NCBI RefSeq assembly: GCF_016093275.1
Contig: NZ_JAEDAK010000016.1
Coordinates: 48,842-112,841 of the forward strand
Direction: 5' to 3'
DNA length: 64,000 bases
Origin: Inhella proteolytica
GTDB lineage: Bacteria > Pseudomonadota > Gammaproteobacteria > Burkholderiales > Burkholderiaceae_C
Position 1 is the stretch's first letter. Every line of letters starts with the position of its first letter. The notes under the pieces were generated by a model. It had not been told where the DNA came from. It saw only the letters and a program-made list of their open reading frames with translations, and did no database searches. Shown here one piece after another: positions 47,107 to 54,446 of the stretch. Position numbers and translations under genes: made by a program.

Positions 47107-47898
47107 ATGCACCCCGTCGACCGCTTCCGCTTTCTCCACCAAGGCTCTGAGGCCTTTGTGCTCGTCAACGTCTGGGACGGCGCCAGCGCCCTGCTGGCCC
47201 AGCAGGCCGGTGCACAGGCTTTGGGTACGTCCAGCGCCAGCCTGGCCTGGTCGCTCGGCTGGCCCGATGGCCAGCAGCTGCCCTGGGCCGAACTGAAGGC
47301 GGCGGTAGTGCGCCTGCTGCGCGTGGCGCGGGTGCCCCTGAGCGTGGACATCGAAGCCGGCTACGGCAGCGAGCCCGAGGCCGTGGCGGCACGCGTGCGG
47401 GAACTGGCCGAGCTGGGCGTGGCCGGCATCAACATCGAGGACGGTCTGGCCCCGGCCGAGCAGCTGGCGGCCAAGCTGCGCGCCATCCGCCAGCGCCTGG
47501 GCAAGCGGCCGCTGTTCCTCAATGCCCGCTGCGACAGCTTTCTGCTCGCCGTGGGCGAGCCCAGCGCGCGCGAGGGCCTGGCGCTGGCGCGTGCGCAGGC
47601 CTACGCCGCCGCCGGAGCCGACGGTGTGTTCCTGCCGGGGCTCGCCGACCTGGCCACGGCCGGCCGGCTGGCGCAAGCGGTTCCGGCCGCACTGAACCTG
47701 ATGTGGCTGCCCGGCCTGCCCCCGCGCCAGGCCCTGCCCGCCGCCGGCGTGCACCGCCTGAGCCTGGGCCCGGCGAGCTTCCTGGGCGCCTACTCGGCCC
47801 TGGCCGAGCAGTTGCGCGGCTGGTGCGCGCTGGGCCAGCCGCCCGAAGGTTGGCAGCCCCGTCCGGATTACGCCGGCTGGCAGGCGCTCTGCGCCTGA
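47107..47898 (+). CDS. Isocitrate lyase/PEP mutase family protein
   Basis: A 263-residue alpha/beta-barrel enzyme of the PEP mutase/isocitrate lyase superfamily. Visible are NVWDGASALL at the start, the Mg-binding SVDIEAGYG, INIEDG, NARCDSFL and FLPGLADL. The isocitrate lyase signature KKCGH is absent, so it is probably a C-C or P-C lyase or mutase acting on a small oxo acid. ATG 47107 gives the conventional N-terminus; the longer frame is not conserved. Confidence 0.85.
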   Translation: MHPVDRFRFLHQGSEAFVLVNVWDGASALLAQQAGAQALGTSSASLAWSLGWPDGQQLPWAELKAAVVRLLRVARVPLSVDIEAGYGSEPEAVAARVRELAELGVAGINIEDGLAPAEQLAAKLRAIRQRLGKRPLFLNARCDSFLLAVGEPSAREGLALARAQAYAAAGADGVFLPGLADLATAGRLAQAVPAALNLMWLPGLPPRQALPAAGVHRLSLGPASFLGAYSALAEQLRGWCALGQPPEGWQPRPDYAGWQALCA

Positions 47899-47900
47899 GT

Positions 47901-48374
47901 TCAGCCCAGCACGGGCTTGTTCACCATCAACCAGAACACCGCCAGCATGGCCGTGAAGGCCGGGTAGCCGAGCCATTCCCAGGCACGCTGGTCGCGGGCG
48001 TATTGGGCGGGCAGGGCGCTGCCTTGCTGTACGCAGCGCTCCAGCGTGCGCGCCATGCGCAGCTGCAGCCCCAGCACCGGCAACCAGCAGGCGCCGGCAA
48101 AGAAGTACAGGCCCAGCGAGAGCAGCAGCCAGGGCGTGTCCAGCGGCCAGCCGGCCAGGTGCGCCAGGGCCGCGCCGCTGAGCGGCTGCACGATGACCGC
48201 GGGCGTGGTGAACCAGGTGTCCGCCCGCACCACCAGACGCGCCACCACGGCGCGGGCCTGCAGGCTGGGCTGGCGGTTGGCGAAGAACAAATAGAACGCC
48301 GAGCCGAAGCCCGTGCCCACCAGCAGCACGCTGGAGACGATGTGCAGCCACTTGAGCGTCAGGTAGGTGTTCAT
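47901..48374 (-). CDS. DUF2269 family membrane protein
   Basis: A 157-residue protein with four hydrophobic helices. The first helix reads LKWLHIVSSVLLVGTGFGSAF, with the conserved His of the DUF2269 family, and the end ALAVFWLMVNKP-type sequence (here AVFWLMVNKP) is also typical. It is the last gene of a five-gene run with four-base overlaps. Its function is unknown; the family resembles integral-membrane electron-transfer proteins. Confidence 0.8.
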   Translation of the reverse strand: MNTYLTLKWLHIVSSVLLVGTGFGSAFYLFFANRQPSLQARAVVARLVVRADTWFTTPAVIVQPLSGAALAHLAGWPLDTPWLLLSLGLYFFAGACWLPVLGLQLRMARTLERCVQQGSALPAQYARDQRAWEWLGYPAFTAMLAVFWLMVNKPVLG

Positions 48375-48730
48375 GGCTTGTGCAGGCCCTGCAGCAGCAG
48401 GGCGGCAATGGCAAGGTTCTTCAGCAGCGGGCCCAGCGGGTCCAGCCACAGCGCGGGCTGCAGGGCCGTGGCCAGCAGGGTCATCAGCAGCATGCCGGCC
48501 AGGGCCAGGGCGTAGACCCGTTTGCGCGGGTGCAGTGCCAGGGCCAGGCCGATGGCGGCGTCCCACAGTGCGCCGGCCCACACCAGGCCCAGCGCCGGCA
48601 GCGCGGCCACGCCGCTGGCGAGCAGCAGCTGCTGGCCGGCGCGGCCGCCATCCCACAGGCTGGCGGCGGCCGTGCCCAGCCACACCAGCACGAGCGCCAG
48701 GCGCGGGCCGTCGCGGCGCAGCGGTCTCAT
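48371..48730 (-). CDS. DoxX-like membrane protein
   Basis: A 119-residue protein with four hydrophobic segments, beginning MRPLRRDGPRLALVLVW, and with GLVWAGALWDAAIGLALAL and the loop HPRKRVYALAL. It fits the DoxX-like group. It overlaps both neighbours by four bases (ATGA). Inferred to act with the SDR and DUF2269 proteins in the membrane. Confidence 0.75.
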   Translation of the reverse strand: MRPLRRDGPRLALVLVWLGTAAASLWDGGRAGQQLLLASGVAALPALGLVWAGALWDAAIGLALALHPRKRVYALALAGMLLMTLLATALQPALWLDPLGPLLKNLAIAALLLQGLHKP

Positions 48731-49581
48731 GCCCAGGCTCCTTGCAGCGGTTCGCGCGGTTCGTGGCCCAGCAGCGCGGCAAAGCGCGCGGCTTCTGCCG
48801 GCGAGCTGGCCACGCTGTCCTGCTCCAGCAGGGCCAGCGCCTCGCGGCTCCAGCTGCTGAAGGGCAGGGCATCGCCCAGCCGGGCGCTGGCGCGCACCAG
48901 GCCTTGCGGCAGCCGCAGGATGCGGGCTGGCGCCTGGCCGCGTGCGGCGCGGCGTTGCGCAATCCACGCCGCCAGGGTGGCCGCGCGCGGGCCCACGGCC
49001 TGCCAGGGGCGGGCCGCGGCGGGCGCGTGCAGCGCGTGTACCAGGGCCTCGGCCAGGTCTTCCACGCGCAGGGGCTGCACCTGACAGCGCAGCAGCTGCG
49101 GCGGCAGCGGCAGCCAGGGCAGCCGGCTCAGCCATTCAAACTGCCGGCTGCTGATGCCGCCCGCGCCGAGCACCAGGCTGGGCTGCAGGATTTGCAGCTC
49201 CAGCGCGGCCCCAAGTGCTTGCAGGGCCTGCTCGCCCGCGCGCTTGCTGCGGGCGTAGGCCGCATCGCCCGCACACAGGGCCGAGACCAGCACGAAGCGG
49301 CGCACACCGCACGCCACGCAGGCCTGGCCCAAGGCGGCCGGGGCCCGGTGGTGCAGGCGCTCCAGCCAGCCCTCTTGGCCATCTTGTCGGTCGCGCACGG
49401 TGCCGGGCAGGTAGATCACCGCGTCCACGCCCGCCAGCAGCGGCTGCCAGGCTTCGGGCTGGTGGGCGGCCCGCCAGTCCAGCCGGCCCTGCAGGGTTTG
49501 CACCGCATGGCCGGCCTGTTGCAGCGCCGCCTGGGTGGGGCGGCCGATGAAGCCACCGGCGCCCACCAGCAGGACTCTCAC
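48727..49581 (-). CDS. NAD(P)-dependent epimerase/dehydratase-like SDR protein
   Basis: A 284-residue atypical SDR. The start GTG at 49581 overlaps the upstream stop and leads straight into RVLLVGAGGFIGRPTQAAL, the NAD(P)-binding fold. RFVLVSAL and YARSKRAGEQAL (Tyr-x3-Lys variant YARSK) fill the active-site region. Such proteins often bind NADPH as sensors or act on quinone- or nucleotide-linked substrates. It lies in the middle of the regulated membrane operon. Confidence 0.85.
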   Translation of the reverse strand: MRVLLVGAGGFIGRPTQAALQQAGHAVQTLQGRLDWRAAHQPEAWQPLLAGVDAVIYLPGTVRDRQDGQEGWLERLHHRAPAALGQACVACGVRRFVLVSALCAGDAAYARSKRAGEQALQALGAALELQILQPSLVLGAGGISSRQFEWLSRLPWLPLPPQLLRCQVQPLRVEDLAEALVHALHAPAAARPWQAVGPRAATLAAWIAQRRAARGQAPARILRLPQGLVRASARLGDALPFSSWSREALALLEQDSVASSPAEAARFAALLGHEPREPLQGAWA

Positions 49582-49943
49582 GCTGCTTCCTTCGCAGCGG
49601 CGGGCGGGAGGCTGCGGCGGGCCAAGGTCTCGCGCACCGGGCGCCAGACCTGGCGCGCAATGAAGGCCACGGTGCCGAAGGTGCCGGCCGCCACCAGCCA
49701 GAGCGCGCGTTCCAGCGCGTCCAGGGTCTCGGCCTGGCGGTACTGGCCGAAGCTCAGCGCGAGCAGCAAGGTGCCGCAGATTGCCAGCACGTAGGCGCTG
49801 CGGATCCAGAAGTCGGCGCCATCGCCCGCGCCGCCGCATTGGCTGCGCAGCACGCGCAGCAGGATGGGTTTGAGGTAGCCCAGGGCGAGGACGGGCCCCA
49901 GCACGGCCAGCAACAGGGTCATTGCGAAATGGAGGACTTGCAT
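49578..49943 (-). CDS. Predicted membrane protein in the DCC operon
   Basis: A 121-residue protein with three hydrophobic segments (about 3-25, 48-65 and 82-100) and a basic C-terminus. It opens MQVLHFAMTLLLAVLGPVLAL. No family recognised. It follows the DCC gene by 21 bases and overlaps the SDR gene by GTGA, so it is part of the same transcript. Confidence 0.72.
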   Translation of the reverse strand: MQVLHFAMTLLLAVLGPVLALGYLKPILLRVLRSQCGGAGDGADFWIRSAYVLAICGTLLLALSFGQYRQAETLDALERALWLVAAGTFGTVAFIARQVWRPVRETLARRSLPPAAAKEAA

Positions 49944-49964
49944 GGCTTTTCCTTTCGGGGGGAT

Positions 49965-50414
49965 TCAGAGGGTGCAGCCGTTCGAGCTGCAGCGGCGGGT
50001 GGCGGCACGCTCCGCCGCGCGGCGGGCCGCACGCTCGAACAGCCAGCGCACCGGGGCCTGCGGCAGGCGGTGGCGGTTGCGCACCACCCAGGGGTAGACG
50101 CGCGCGGCCAAGCGGGCCAGCAGGGGCTGGCGCAGGGCGGCGGCCACCCCGCCCAGGCCCACCGTGCGGTACAGGGCCTCGAAGGCCGGCACGGCGATCA
50201 GCCACTGCCCATCGGCGTGGCGGCGCACATGCAGGGCGTTCATCAGGGCGTCCTGCGTCACGCCCAGCGCGGCGGCATCAAAGCCGGGCGCGGCGGCATC
50301 GATGAACGCAATCCGGCCCTCGGTGTTGCGCAGCATCAGGTTGTGCATCTCGGCGCGGCAGAGCTGGCAGCTGCCGTCGTAATAGACGGTGAGTTCGGGG
50401 TGCGTGGCGTTCAT
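49965..50414 (-). CDS. DCC-family thiol-disulfide oxidoreductase (DUF393)
   Basis: A 149-residue protein with the family's signature YYDGSCQLCRAEM: Asp and the Cys-x2-Cys pair of a predicted thioredoxin-like site. FIDAAAPGF and ALHVRRHADGQW are also usual. The C-terminus is basic and ends with Cys-Ser-Ser-Asn-Gly-Cys. It is the first gene of the operon. Its start codon is two bases from a 24-bp sequence shared with the regulator's own promoter, so expression is probably controlled by that regulator. Confidence 0.88.
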   Translation of the reverse strand: MNATHPELTVYYDGSCQLCRAEMHNLMLRNTEGRIAFIDAAAPGFDAAALGVTQDALMNALHVRRHADGQWLIAVPAFEALYRTVGLGGVAAALRQPLLARLAARVYPWVVRNRHRLPQAPVRWLFERAARRAAERAATRRCSSNGCTL

Positions 50415-50416
50415 GG

Positions 50417-50440
50417 CTGAAATTTCAGTAAAAACAGAAA
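50417..50440. promoter_or_regulatory. Predicted operator of the DCC operon
   Basis: This 24-base stretch matches 51083-51106 at 21 positions. It contains an imperfect dyad ATTTCAGT-AAAA-ACAGAAAT (50422-50441, one mismatch per arm pair). It ends two bases before the DCC start codon on the minus strand. Confidence 0.7.
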
Positions 50441-50449
50441 TAAAGAGGC

Positions 50450-50472
50450 CAAAGAAAGGGCGCAGAGCGCCC
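50450..50472 (-). terminator. Terminator/attenuator between the regulator and the DCC operon
   Basis: GGGCGC (50458-50463) pairs with GCGCCC (50467-50472) over a 3-base loop. On the minus strand CTTTCTTT follows (50450-50457). It separates regulator and operon transcripts, or lets part of them read through. Confidence 0.65.
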
Positions 50473-50481
50473 GGCTTGGGT

Positions 50482-51063
50482 TCAGAACGGCGGCAGCTGG
50501 GGCGGCATGGGGGTGACGGGTTGGCTGCTTGCATCGGCCTCGCCCTGGCGCACGAAGCGTTGCACCTGGGCGCCGAGCTTGAGGATCTTTTCCAGCGTGG
50601 CGGGCGAGAGCCGCAGCATCTCCTCGCTCCAGGCACCCAGGGTCTGCATGAACTCCTGGGTGCTGCGCAGCCGGTCCTGCGTGGCGGGGCTCTCGGCGGC
50701 CAGTGCGGGGTCGCGCGCCAGTTCGCCCAGCAGGCGCACCGTGGGGTCGAATTCGCGCTCCTTGCGCTCGCGCACGATGGTGCGGAACAGCTCCCAGACG
50801 TCGCTGCTGGTCTCGTAGTAATCGCGCCGGTCGCCCAGCACCTGGGTGACGCGGATCAGGTTCCAGTTCAGCAATTCCTTCAGGCTGGTGCTGACGTTGC
50901 TGCGCGCGATGCCCAGGGTGTCGGCCAGTTCTTCGGCATGCAAGGGCTGGCCATGGAAGAAGAGCAGGGCATGGATCTGCGCGACGCTGCGGTTCACGCC
51001 CCAGCTGCTGCCCATCTCGCCCCAGTGGACGATGAAGCGGCGGGCGATGTCGGTGAGTTGCAT
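50482..51063 (-). CDS. GbsR/MarR-family transcriptional regulator
   Basis: A 193-residue winged-helix regulator: QIHALLFFHGQPLHAEELA, recognition helix GIARSNVSTSLKELLNWNL, and wing GDRRDYYET, typical of the GbsR branch. A long helical C-terminal part (about 95-193) would dimerise. Its promoter carries TTGACA overlapped by a palindromic operator (51089-51106), and the -10 box ends only 7 bases before the ATG, so the mRNA may be leaderless. Repression of itself and of the DCC operon is the likely role. Confidence 0.88.
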   Translation of the reverse strand: MQLTDIARRFIVHWGEMGSSWGVNRSVAQIHALLFFHGQPLHAEELADTLGIARSNVSTSLKELLNWNLIRVTQVLGDRRDYYETSSDVWELFRTIVRERKEREFDPTVRLLGELARDPALAAESPATQDRLRSTQEFMQTLGAWSEEMLRLSPATLEKILKLGAQVQRFVRQGEADASSQPVTPMPPQLPPF

Positions 51064-51070
51064 GGGGTGG

Positions 51071-51106
51071 ATGCTAGGTAATCTGAAATTTCTGTCAAGA
51101 CAGAAA
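51071..51106 (-). promoter_or_regulatory. Promoter and operator of the GbsR-type regulator
   Basis: On the minus strand TTGACA (51093-51098) and TAGCAT (51071-51076) are 16 bases apart. TTTCTGTC (51089-51096) and GACAGAAA (51099-51106) form a perfect dyad across the -35 box. The 24 bases 51083-51106 are repeated, with 3 changes, before the DCC gene. Confidence 0.72.
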
Positions 51107-51156
51107 CCTTATTTTTCGTCTGAGCTTCGAAGGGTGTTGCCCGCTTTGGGTGAGAG

Positions 51157-51638
51157 CCCGCCGGGGTGTCGTCCCGGCAGCCGACCTACTTTCTTGCTCG
51201 TGCAAGAAAGTAGGCAAAGAACACGGCCCCGATTCCGGCGCCCGGCCTGCGGCCGGGTCCCCTGCGCTGCGCGAAATGCTGGGCCGGCCCAAAACTCGCT
51301 GCGTTCGCTTCGCGCACTCCGCTCAGACAGTTGGGCCGAGTCAGTTGGGTGGGCGTGCGTGCCGCACGCCGCCCAGCATTTCTGTGCTGCTCGGCACCTG
51401 CATAGGGGCAGCAGCCAACAGCCAACAGTCGAATGCCGAACAGCCCGGACTTCAAACACGGTGCCGTTTCCCGGCTGTTGGCTGTCCGGCTGTTGGCTGC
51501 TCGCCCTTCGTAGCTGCCGAGCAGCGCAGGGAACCCCCGGCCACAGGCCGGGGGCAGCGGAGCGGGCGCGTGTTCTTTGCCTACTTTCTTGCACGAGCAA
51601 GAAAGTAGGTCGGCTGCCGGGACGAAAGCCCCGGCGGG
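51157..51638. repeat. Structured palindromic repeat element, copy 2 (complete)
   Basis: No gene is seen in 51107-51843. The arms 51169-51225 and 51569-51625 are perfect inverted repeats of 57 bp. Inside each arm is a hairpin CCTACTTTCTTGC/GCAAGAAAGTAGG, and beside each a GCCGGG/CCCGGC hairpin (51160-51178, 51616-51635). The interior is also paired: CCCGGCC/GGCCGGG (51241-51257), GAAATGCTGGGC with 51371-51382, GGCCCAA/TTGGGCC (51286-51292, 51331-51337), GGCGTGCG/CGCACGCC (51352-51370), CTGCTCGGCA with 51515-51524, a 14-bp pair 51410-51423/51488-51501, and CCCCCGGCC/GGCCGGGGG (51534-51554). It resembles no IS I know and has no transposase. Confidence 0.9.
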
Positions 51639-51843
51639 GTCTACCGCATGGCTCCGACCAGTCATAGATCGCAAAAGACTTGCAGCAGAACGGTCGCGCT
51701 CAAAGGCCGATTCGCGCCGATCGGCTTGTTCGTGCGACTGGCCGTCGTCGCAATGCGCCCTTGGCCGGCGTACCGACCAGTTCGCCATCGCCGCCCTCAT
51801 TGCGTGCAAGACTTTCCGAAGCGTTTGCGGCGCGGGCCCACCG
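51639..51843. other. Gap with no recognised gene
   Basis: About 200 bases of lower GC than the surrounding genes lie between the repeat element and the orphan gene. I see no convincing coding frame, terminator or promoter here; short frames exist but lack recognisable protein sequence. Confidence 0.5.
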
Positions 51844-52236
51844 TCAGTAGCACTTCACCTCAAGTACGAGGCTTCCCATCCGATGAGGGACTGCCATCTC
51901 CGAGAGCATGGTGGAGAGCGCCCCAATGTTCTGAAGCTTGGTTCCGCATCGGTAGTTCGCCCCGGGCTCGGTTTCCCAGAAAAACTGCTTTGGGACGATT
52001 ACGTGCGCAAGGTCAGAGTACGCGAACGGTTGCCCCCAAACGCCGGCGTCAGCGATGTGAGTCTCCAAGACGTCCTCGGCCGCAGGCAGGCCACCGGTCC
52101 AGTACCCGGCGTCGGTACCGAGTCGTGCAAAGGTCGTCCACGAGCACCAGGACCGGCTACGAACTGGCAGGAATTCGCCTTCACCGAGGACTCGCTCCGC
52201 GCAGAGGAAAAAGGTTCGCCATTCAAGGTCAGTCAT
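51844..52236 (-). CDS. Orphan protein of unknown function
   Basis: A 130-residue acidic, Trp- and aromatic-rich soluble protein (TDLEWRTFFLCAERVLGEGE, SRSWCSWTTFARLG, TDAGYWTGGLPAAEDVLE, IADAGVWGQPFAYSDLAHV) that ends LEVKCY. It reads like a genuine folded protein, and size and composition would fit an immunity-type or accessory protein, but I recognise no family. GC is visibly lower than that of the flanking genes. A GTG at 52251 is an alternative start. A truncated coding fragment on the same strand lies about 60 bases upstream and the structured repeat about 200 bases downstream. Confidence 0.6.
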   Translation of the reverse strand: MTDLEWRTFFLCAERVLGEGEFLPVRSRSWCSWTTFARLGTDAGYWTGGLPAAEDVLETHIADAGVWGQPFAYSDLAHVIVPKQFFWETEPGANYRCGTKLQNIGALSTMLSEMAVPHRMGSLVLEVKCY

Positions 52237-52311
52237 TTCGCGGCTCAACACGATGCTTACCGATCGCTGGCGATCCTCGCTCTCATTTCAGCACGTGACT
52301 TGAACACGCAG

Positions 52312-52473
52312 TCAGTGGCCCAGGGCACAAAAGCGGGCCTTCAAGCATGCCTTCTGCCGAGCAGCGATCGTTGCAGCGCGGTCGCTCGCCAGAGCATCGG
52401 CCTGCCGGTCGTAGTTGGCCTCCAGCCAGTGCGAGCTGGTCACGACTTCGGAGCCGCGATCAAAGCACTGCGC
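52312..52473 (-). pseudogene. 3' fragment of an unknown gene
   Basis: Directly after the dioxygenase stop, the same minus-strand frame stays open for 53 codons and reads like a protein end: EVVTSSHWLEANYDRQADAL, then RAATIAARQKACLKARFCAL and stop at 52312. Third codon positions are GC-rich, as in real genes. No start codon precedes it, since the dioxygenase ends there. I take it as the surviving 3' end of a gene whose 5' part was lost at the junction, once upstream of the orphan gene. Confidence 0.45.
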
Positions 52474-53283
52474 TCACCCACCCCCAAACCGAAACCCCGA
52501 CACCGCCAACCCCCCAAAGAACTCATCCTCGTGATAGTGCAGCACCGCCCCATCCGCCCCAGCCGCGCCGGCCGCCACCATCAGCGGCAGCAGATGGTCC
52601 TCGCGCGGGTGGGCCTGCCGGGCGGCAGGGGCTTCGGCCCAGCGCATCAGCCGCGCGGCGCGCTCTGAAGGGTCGGGCTGCAGCACGGCCTCGCGCAACC
52701 AGTTGTCGAAGGCCTGTGAGGCGGCGGCGCCGCGGGCGTCGAAGCTGCGCAGGTTGTGGAAGCTCAGGCCGCTGGCCAGGATGAGCACGCCCTCGTCACG
52801 CAGCGGCGCCAACAGCCGGCCGGCGTGCAGATGCAGGGCGGGGTCCAGCTCTTGCTGCAGGGACATCTGCACCACCGGCACGTTCGCTTGCGGGTAGATC
52901 GGCTGAAGGGTGGTGAAGCTGCCGTGGTCGAAGCCGCGTTCGGCATCCAGAGCGGCGTGCAGTCCGCCGGCGCGCAGCAGGCCGGCCACCTGGGCGGCCA
53001 GGGCGGGGTCGCCGGGGGCGGGGTAGCGCACCTCGTAGGTGTGGGGTGGGAAGCCGCCGTAGTCGTACAGCATGGGCGGCTGCGGGTGGGCGCTGAGCAG
53101 GAATTGCGGCGCCTCCCAATGGGCGGTGACGACGAGCACGGCGCGCGGCGGCGCGGGCAGCTCGGCGGGGATGCCGGCCAGGGTGCGCTCCAGCACGTCG
53201 AAGCGGCGGCGGAAGGGGCCGTCCATGTAGGGCCAGGGGCCGCCACCGTGGGAAATGAAATACGTCGGGAGTCGGGTGGTCAT
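52474..53283 (-). CDS. DODA-type extradiol ring-opening dioxygenase (YgiD-like)
   Basis: A 269-residue non-haem iron (or Zn) dioxygenase of the LigB/DODA fold. Metal ligands are expected at His in YFISHGGGPW, His in VVTAHWEA, and His in FDHGSFTTLQPIYP and GLSFHNLR. Bacterial YgiD-like members open catecholic rings such as L-DOPA. It is the third gene of a dacB-Rieske oxygenase-dioxygenase run on the minus strand, 57 bases after the oxygenase. Confidence 0.9.
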   Translation of the reverse strand: MTTRLPTYFISHGGGPWPYMDGPFRRRFDVLERTLAGIPAELPAPPRAVLVVTAHWEAPQFLLSAHPQPPMLYDYGGFPPHTYEVRYPAPGDPALAAQVAGLLRAGGLHAALDAERGFDHGSFTTLQPIYPQANVPVVQMSLQQELDPALHLHAGRLLAPLRDEGVLILASGLSFHNLRSFDARGAAASQAFDNWLREAVLQPDPSERAARLMRWAEAPAARQAHPREDHLLPLMVAAGAAGADGAVLHYHEDEFFGGLAVSGFRFGGG

Positions 53284-53340
53284 GGGCCCAGTCTGAGCCC
53301 GAAGCGCGCCGCCGCGGTTCGACGGAATTGACGACGCCGT

Positions 53341-54435
53341 TCAGCCTCCGCCCATTGCCCTGGCAATCAAGCGATGGAACTGGTGCACGCCCTGCTCGCG
53401 CGTGGGCGAGTAGCGGCCATGCTTGTAGAAGCGCGAGCGCAGGCCGCGCTGCACGGTCATGACGACGGCTTCGTCCTCCAGCTCCACTTCATCCAGCGCG
53501 CCGCCCGCACCTTGGCCGCGCAGTTCGGGCTTCCACACATAGGAGCGGAAGCTGACCCTCGTCCTTGCCGGGCCGACAGGTTGCACCAGGTTCAGCGACA
53601 GGCCCCAGGGGTAGAAGTTCAGCATCAGGTTGGGGAACACCCAGTAGTAGTAGGCGGCGATGCGCTGGCCGTGCTCGGGGCTGCTGGCGGGCAGCTCGAA
53701 GGCGGTTTCGCCCGCGCGGGCGGTGGCCAGTTGCAGATTGCCCCAGTCCTGCAGCTCGTAGCGGTAGTTGGCCAGGTCCAGGGTCTGCGTCAGGCCCGGG
53801 TGCACGAAGGGGATGTGCAGGCCTTCCAGGTAGTTCTCGACGTAGAGCGCCCAGTGGGCGTCGAACTCGTAGTCGCGGCTGGCGGCGGGGTCGCTCTGGA
53901 AGTCCTGCAGCGGCAGCCAGTGCAGGCGCTCCTGCAGCGGGCCGAAGAAGGCGTCGAAGCCTGCCAGCGGTGCTTCCAGCGCCACATAGCCGTGGCCGCC
54001 CCAGGTTTGCAGGTCCAGGCGCGGCAGGTCGTCGCAGGGGCGGGGGAAGTCCAGCGCCTCTTCAAAGGCGGGCATGAAGACCATGCGGCCGTCCAGTTCG
54101 AAGCGGCGCGAGTGGTAGCCGCAGCGGATCTGCTTCGCGGCCCGGCAGGGTTCCTGCACCAGCAGGTTGCCGCGGTGGGTGCAGACGTTGCTCAAGGCAC
54201 GCAGGGTGCCTGCGGCGTCGCGTGCCAGCAGCAGGGGTTCGTCCAGGCTACCGGGCAGCAGCTGGCGCGGCGCCAGACTGCCCGGTTCGGCCACATCAGC
54301 CAGGTCACCCAGCCATTGCCAGCTGCGCGCGAACAGGCGTTCGTGCTGCAGGGGCTGCAGGGCGGGGTCGAGGTAGAAAGCTTTGTCCAGGGTTTCGGCG
54401 CGCGCCACCTCGGGGTGGATCTGCCAGCGGTTCAT
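53341..54435 (-). CDS. Rieske aromatic ring-hydroxylating oxygenase alpha subunit-like
   Basis: A 364-residue oxygenase. The Rieske cluster is CTHRGNLL followed 16 residues later by CGYH; the mononuclear iron site is in YVENYLEGLHIPFVHPGL (Asn/Glu, two His). This pattern is closest to choline/carnitine-type monooxygenases and related SRPBCC oxygenases. No reductase or ferredoxin gene is nearby, so the electron donor is unknown. The start MNRWQIHPEVARAE at 54435 lies 11 bases after dacB, which suggests co-transcription. Confidence 0.88.
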   Translation of the reverse strand: MNRWQIHPEVARAETLDKAFYLDPALQPLQHERLFARSWQWLGDLADVAEPGSLAPRQLLPGSLDEPLLLARDAAGTLRALSNVCTHRGNLLVQEPCRAAKQIRCGYHSRRFELDGRMVFMPAFEEALDFPRPCDDLPRLDLQTWGGHGYVALEAPLAGFDAFFGPLQERLHWLPLQDFQSDPAASRDYEFDAHWALYVENYLEGLHIPFVHPGLTQTLDLANYRYELQDWGNLQLATARAGETAFELPASSPEHGQRIAAYYYWVFPNLMLNFYPWGLSLNLVQPVGPARTRVSFRSYVWKPELRGQGAGGALDEVELEDEAVVMTVQRGLRSRFYKHGRYSPTREQGVHQFHRLIARAMGGG

Positions 54436-54446
54436 CGGGCTTCCTT

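Noticed and set aside
51109..51600. Open frames inside the structured repeat (up to 163 codons)
   Set aside because: They cross hairpins, and their two halves are mirror translations of the inverted repeats; no protein signature is seen.
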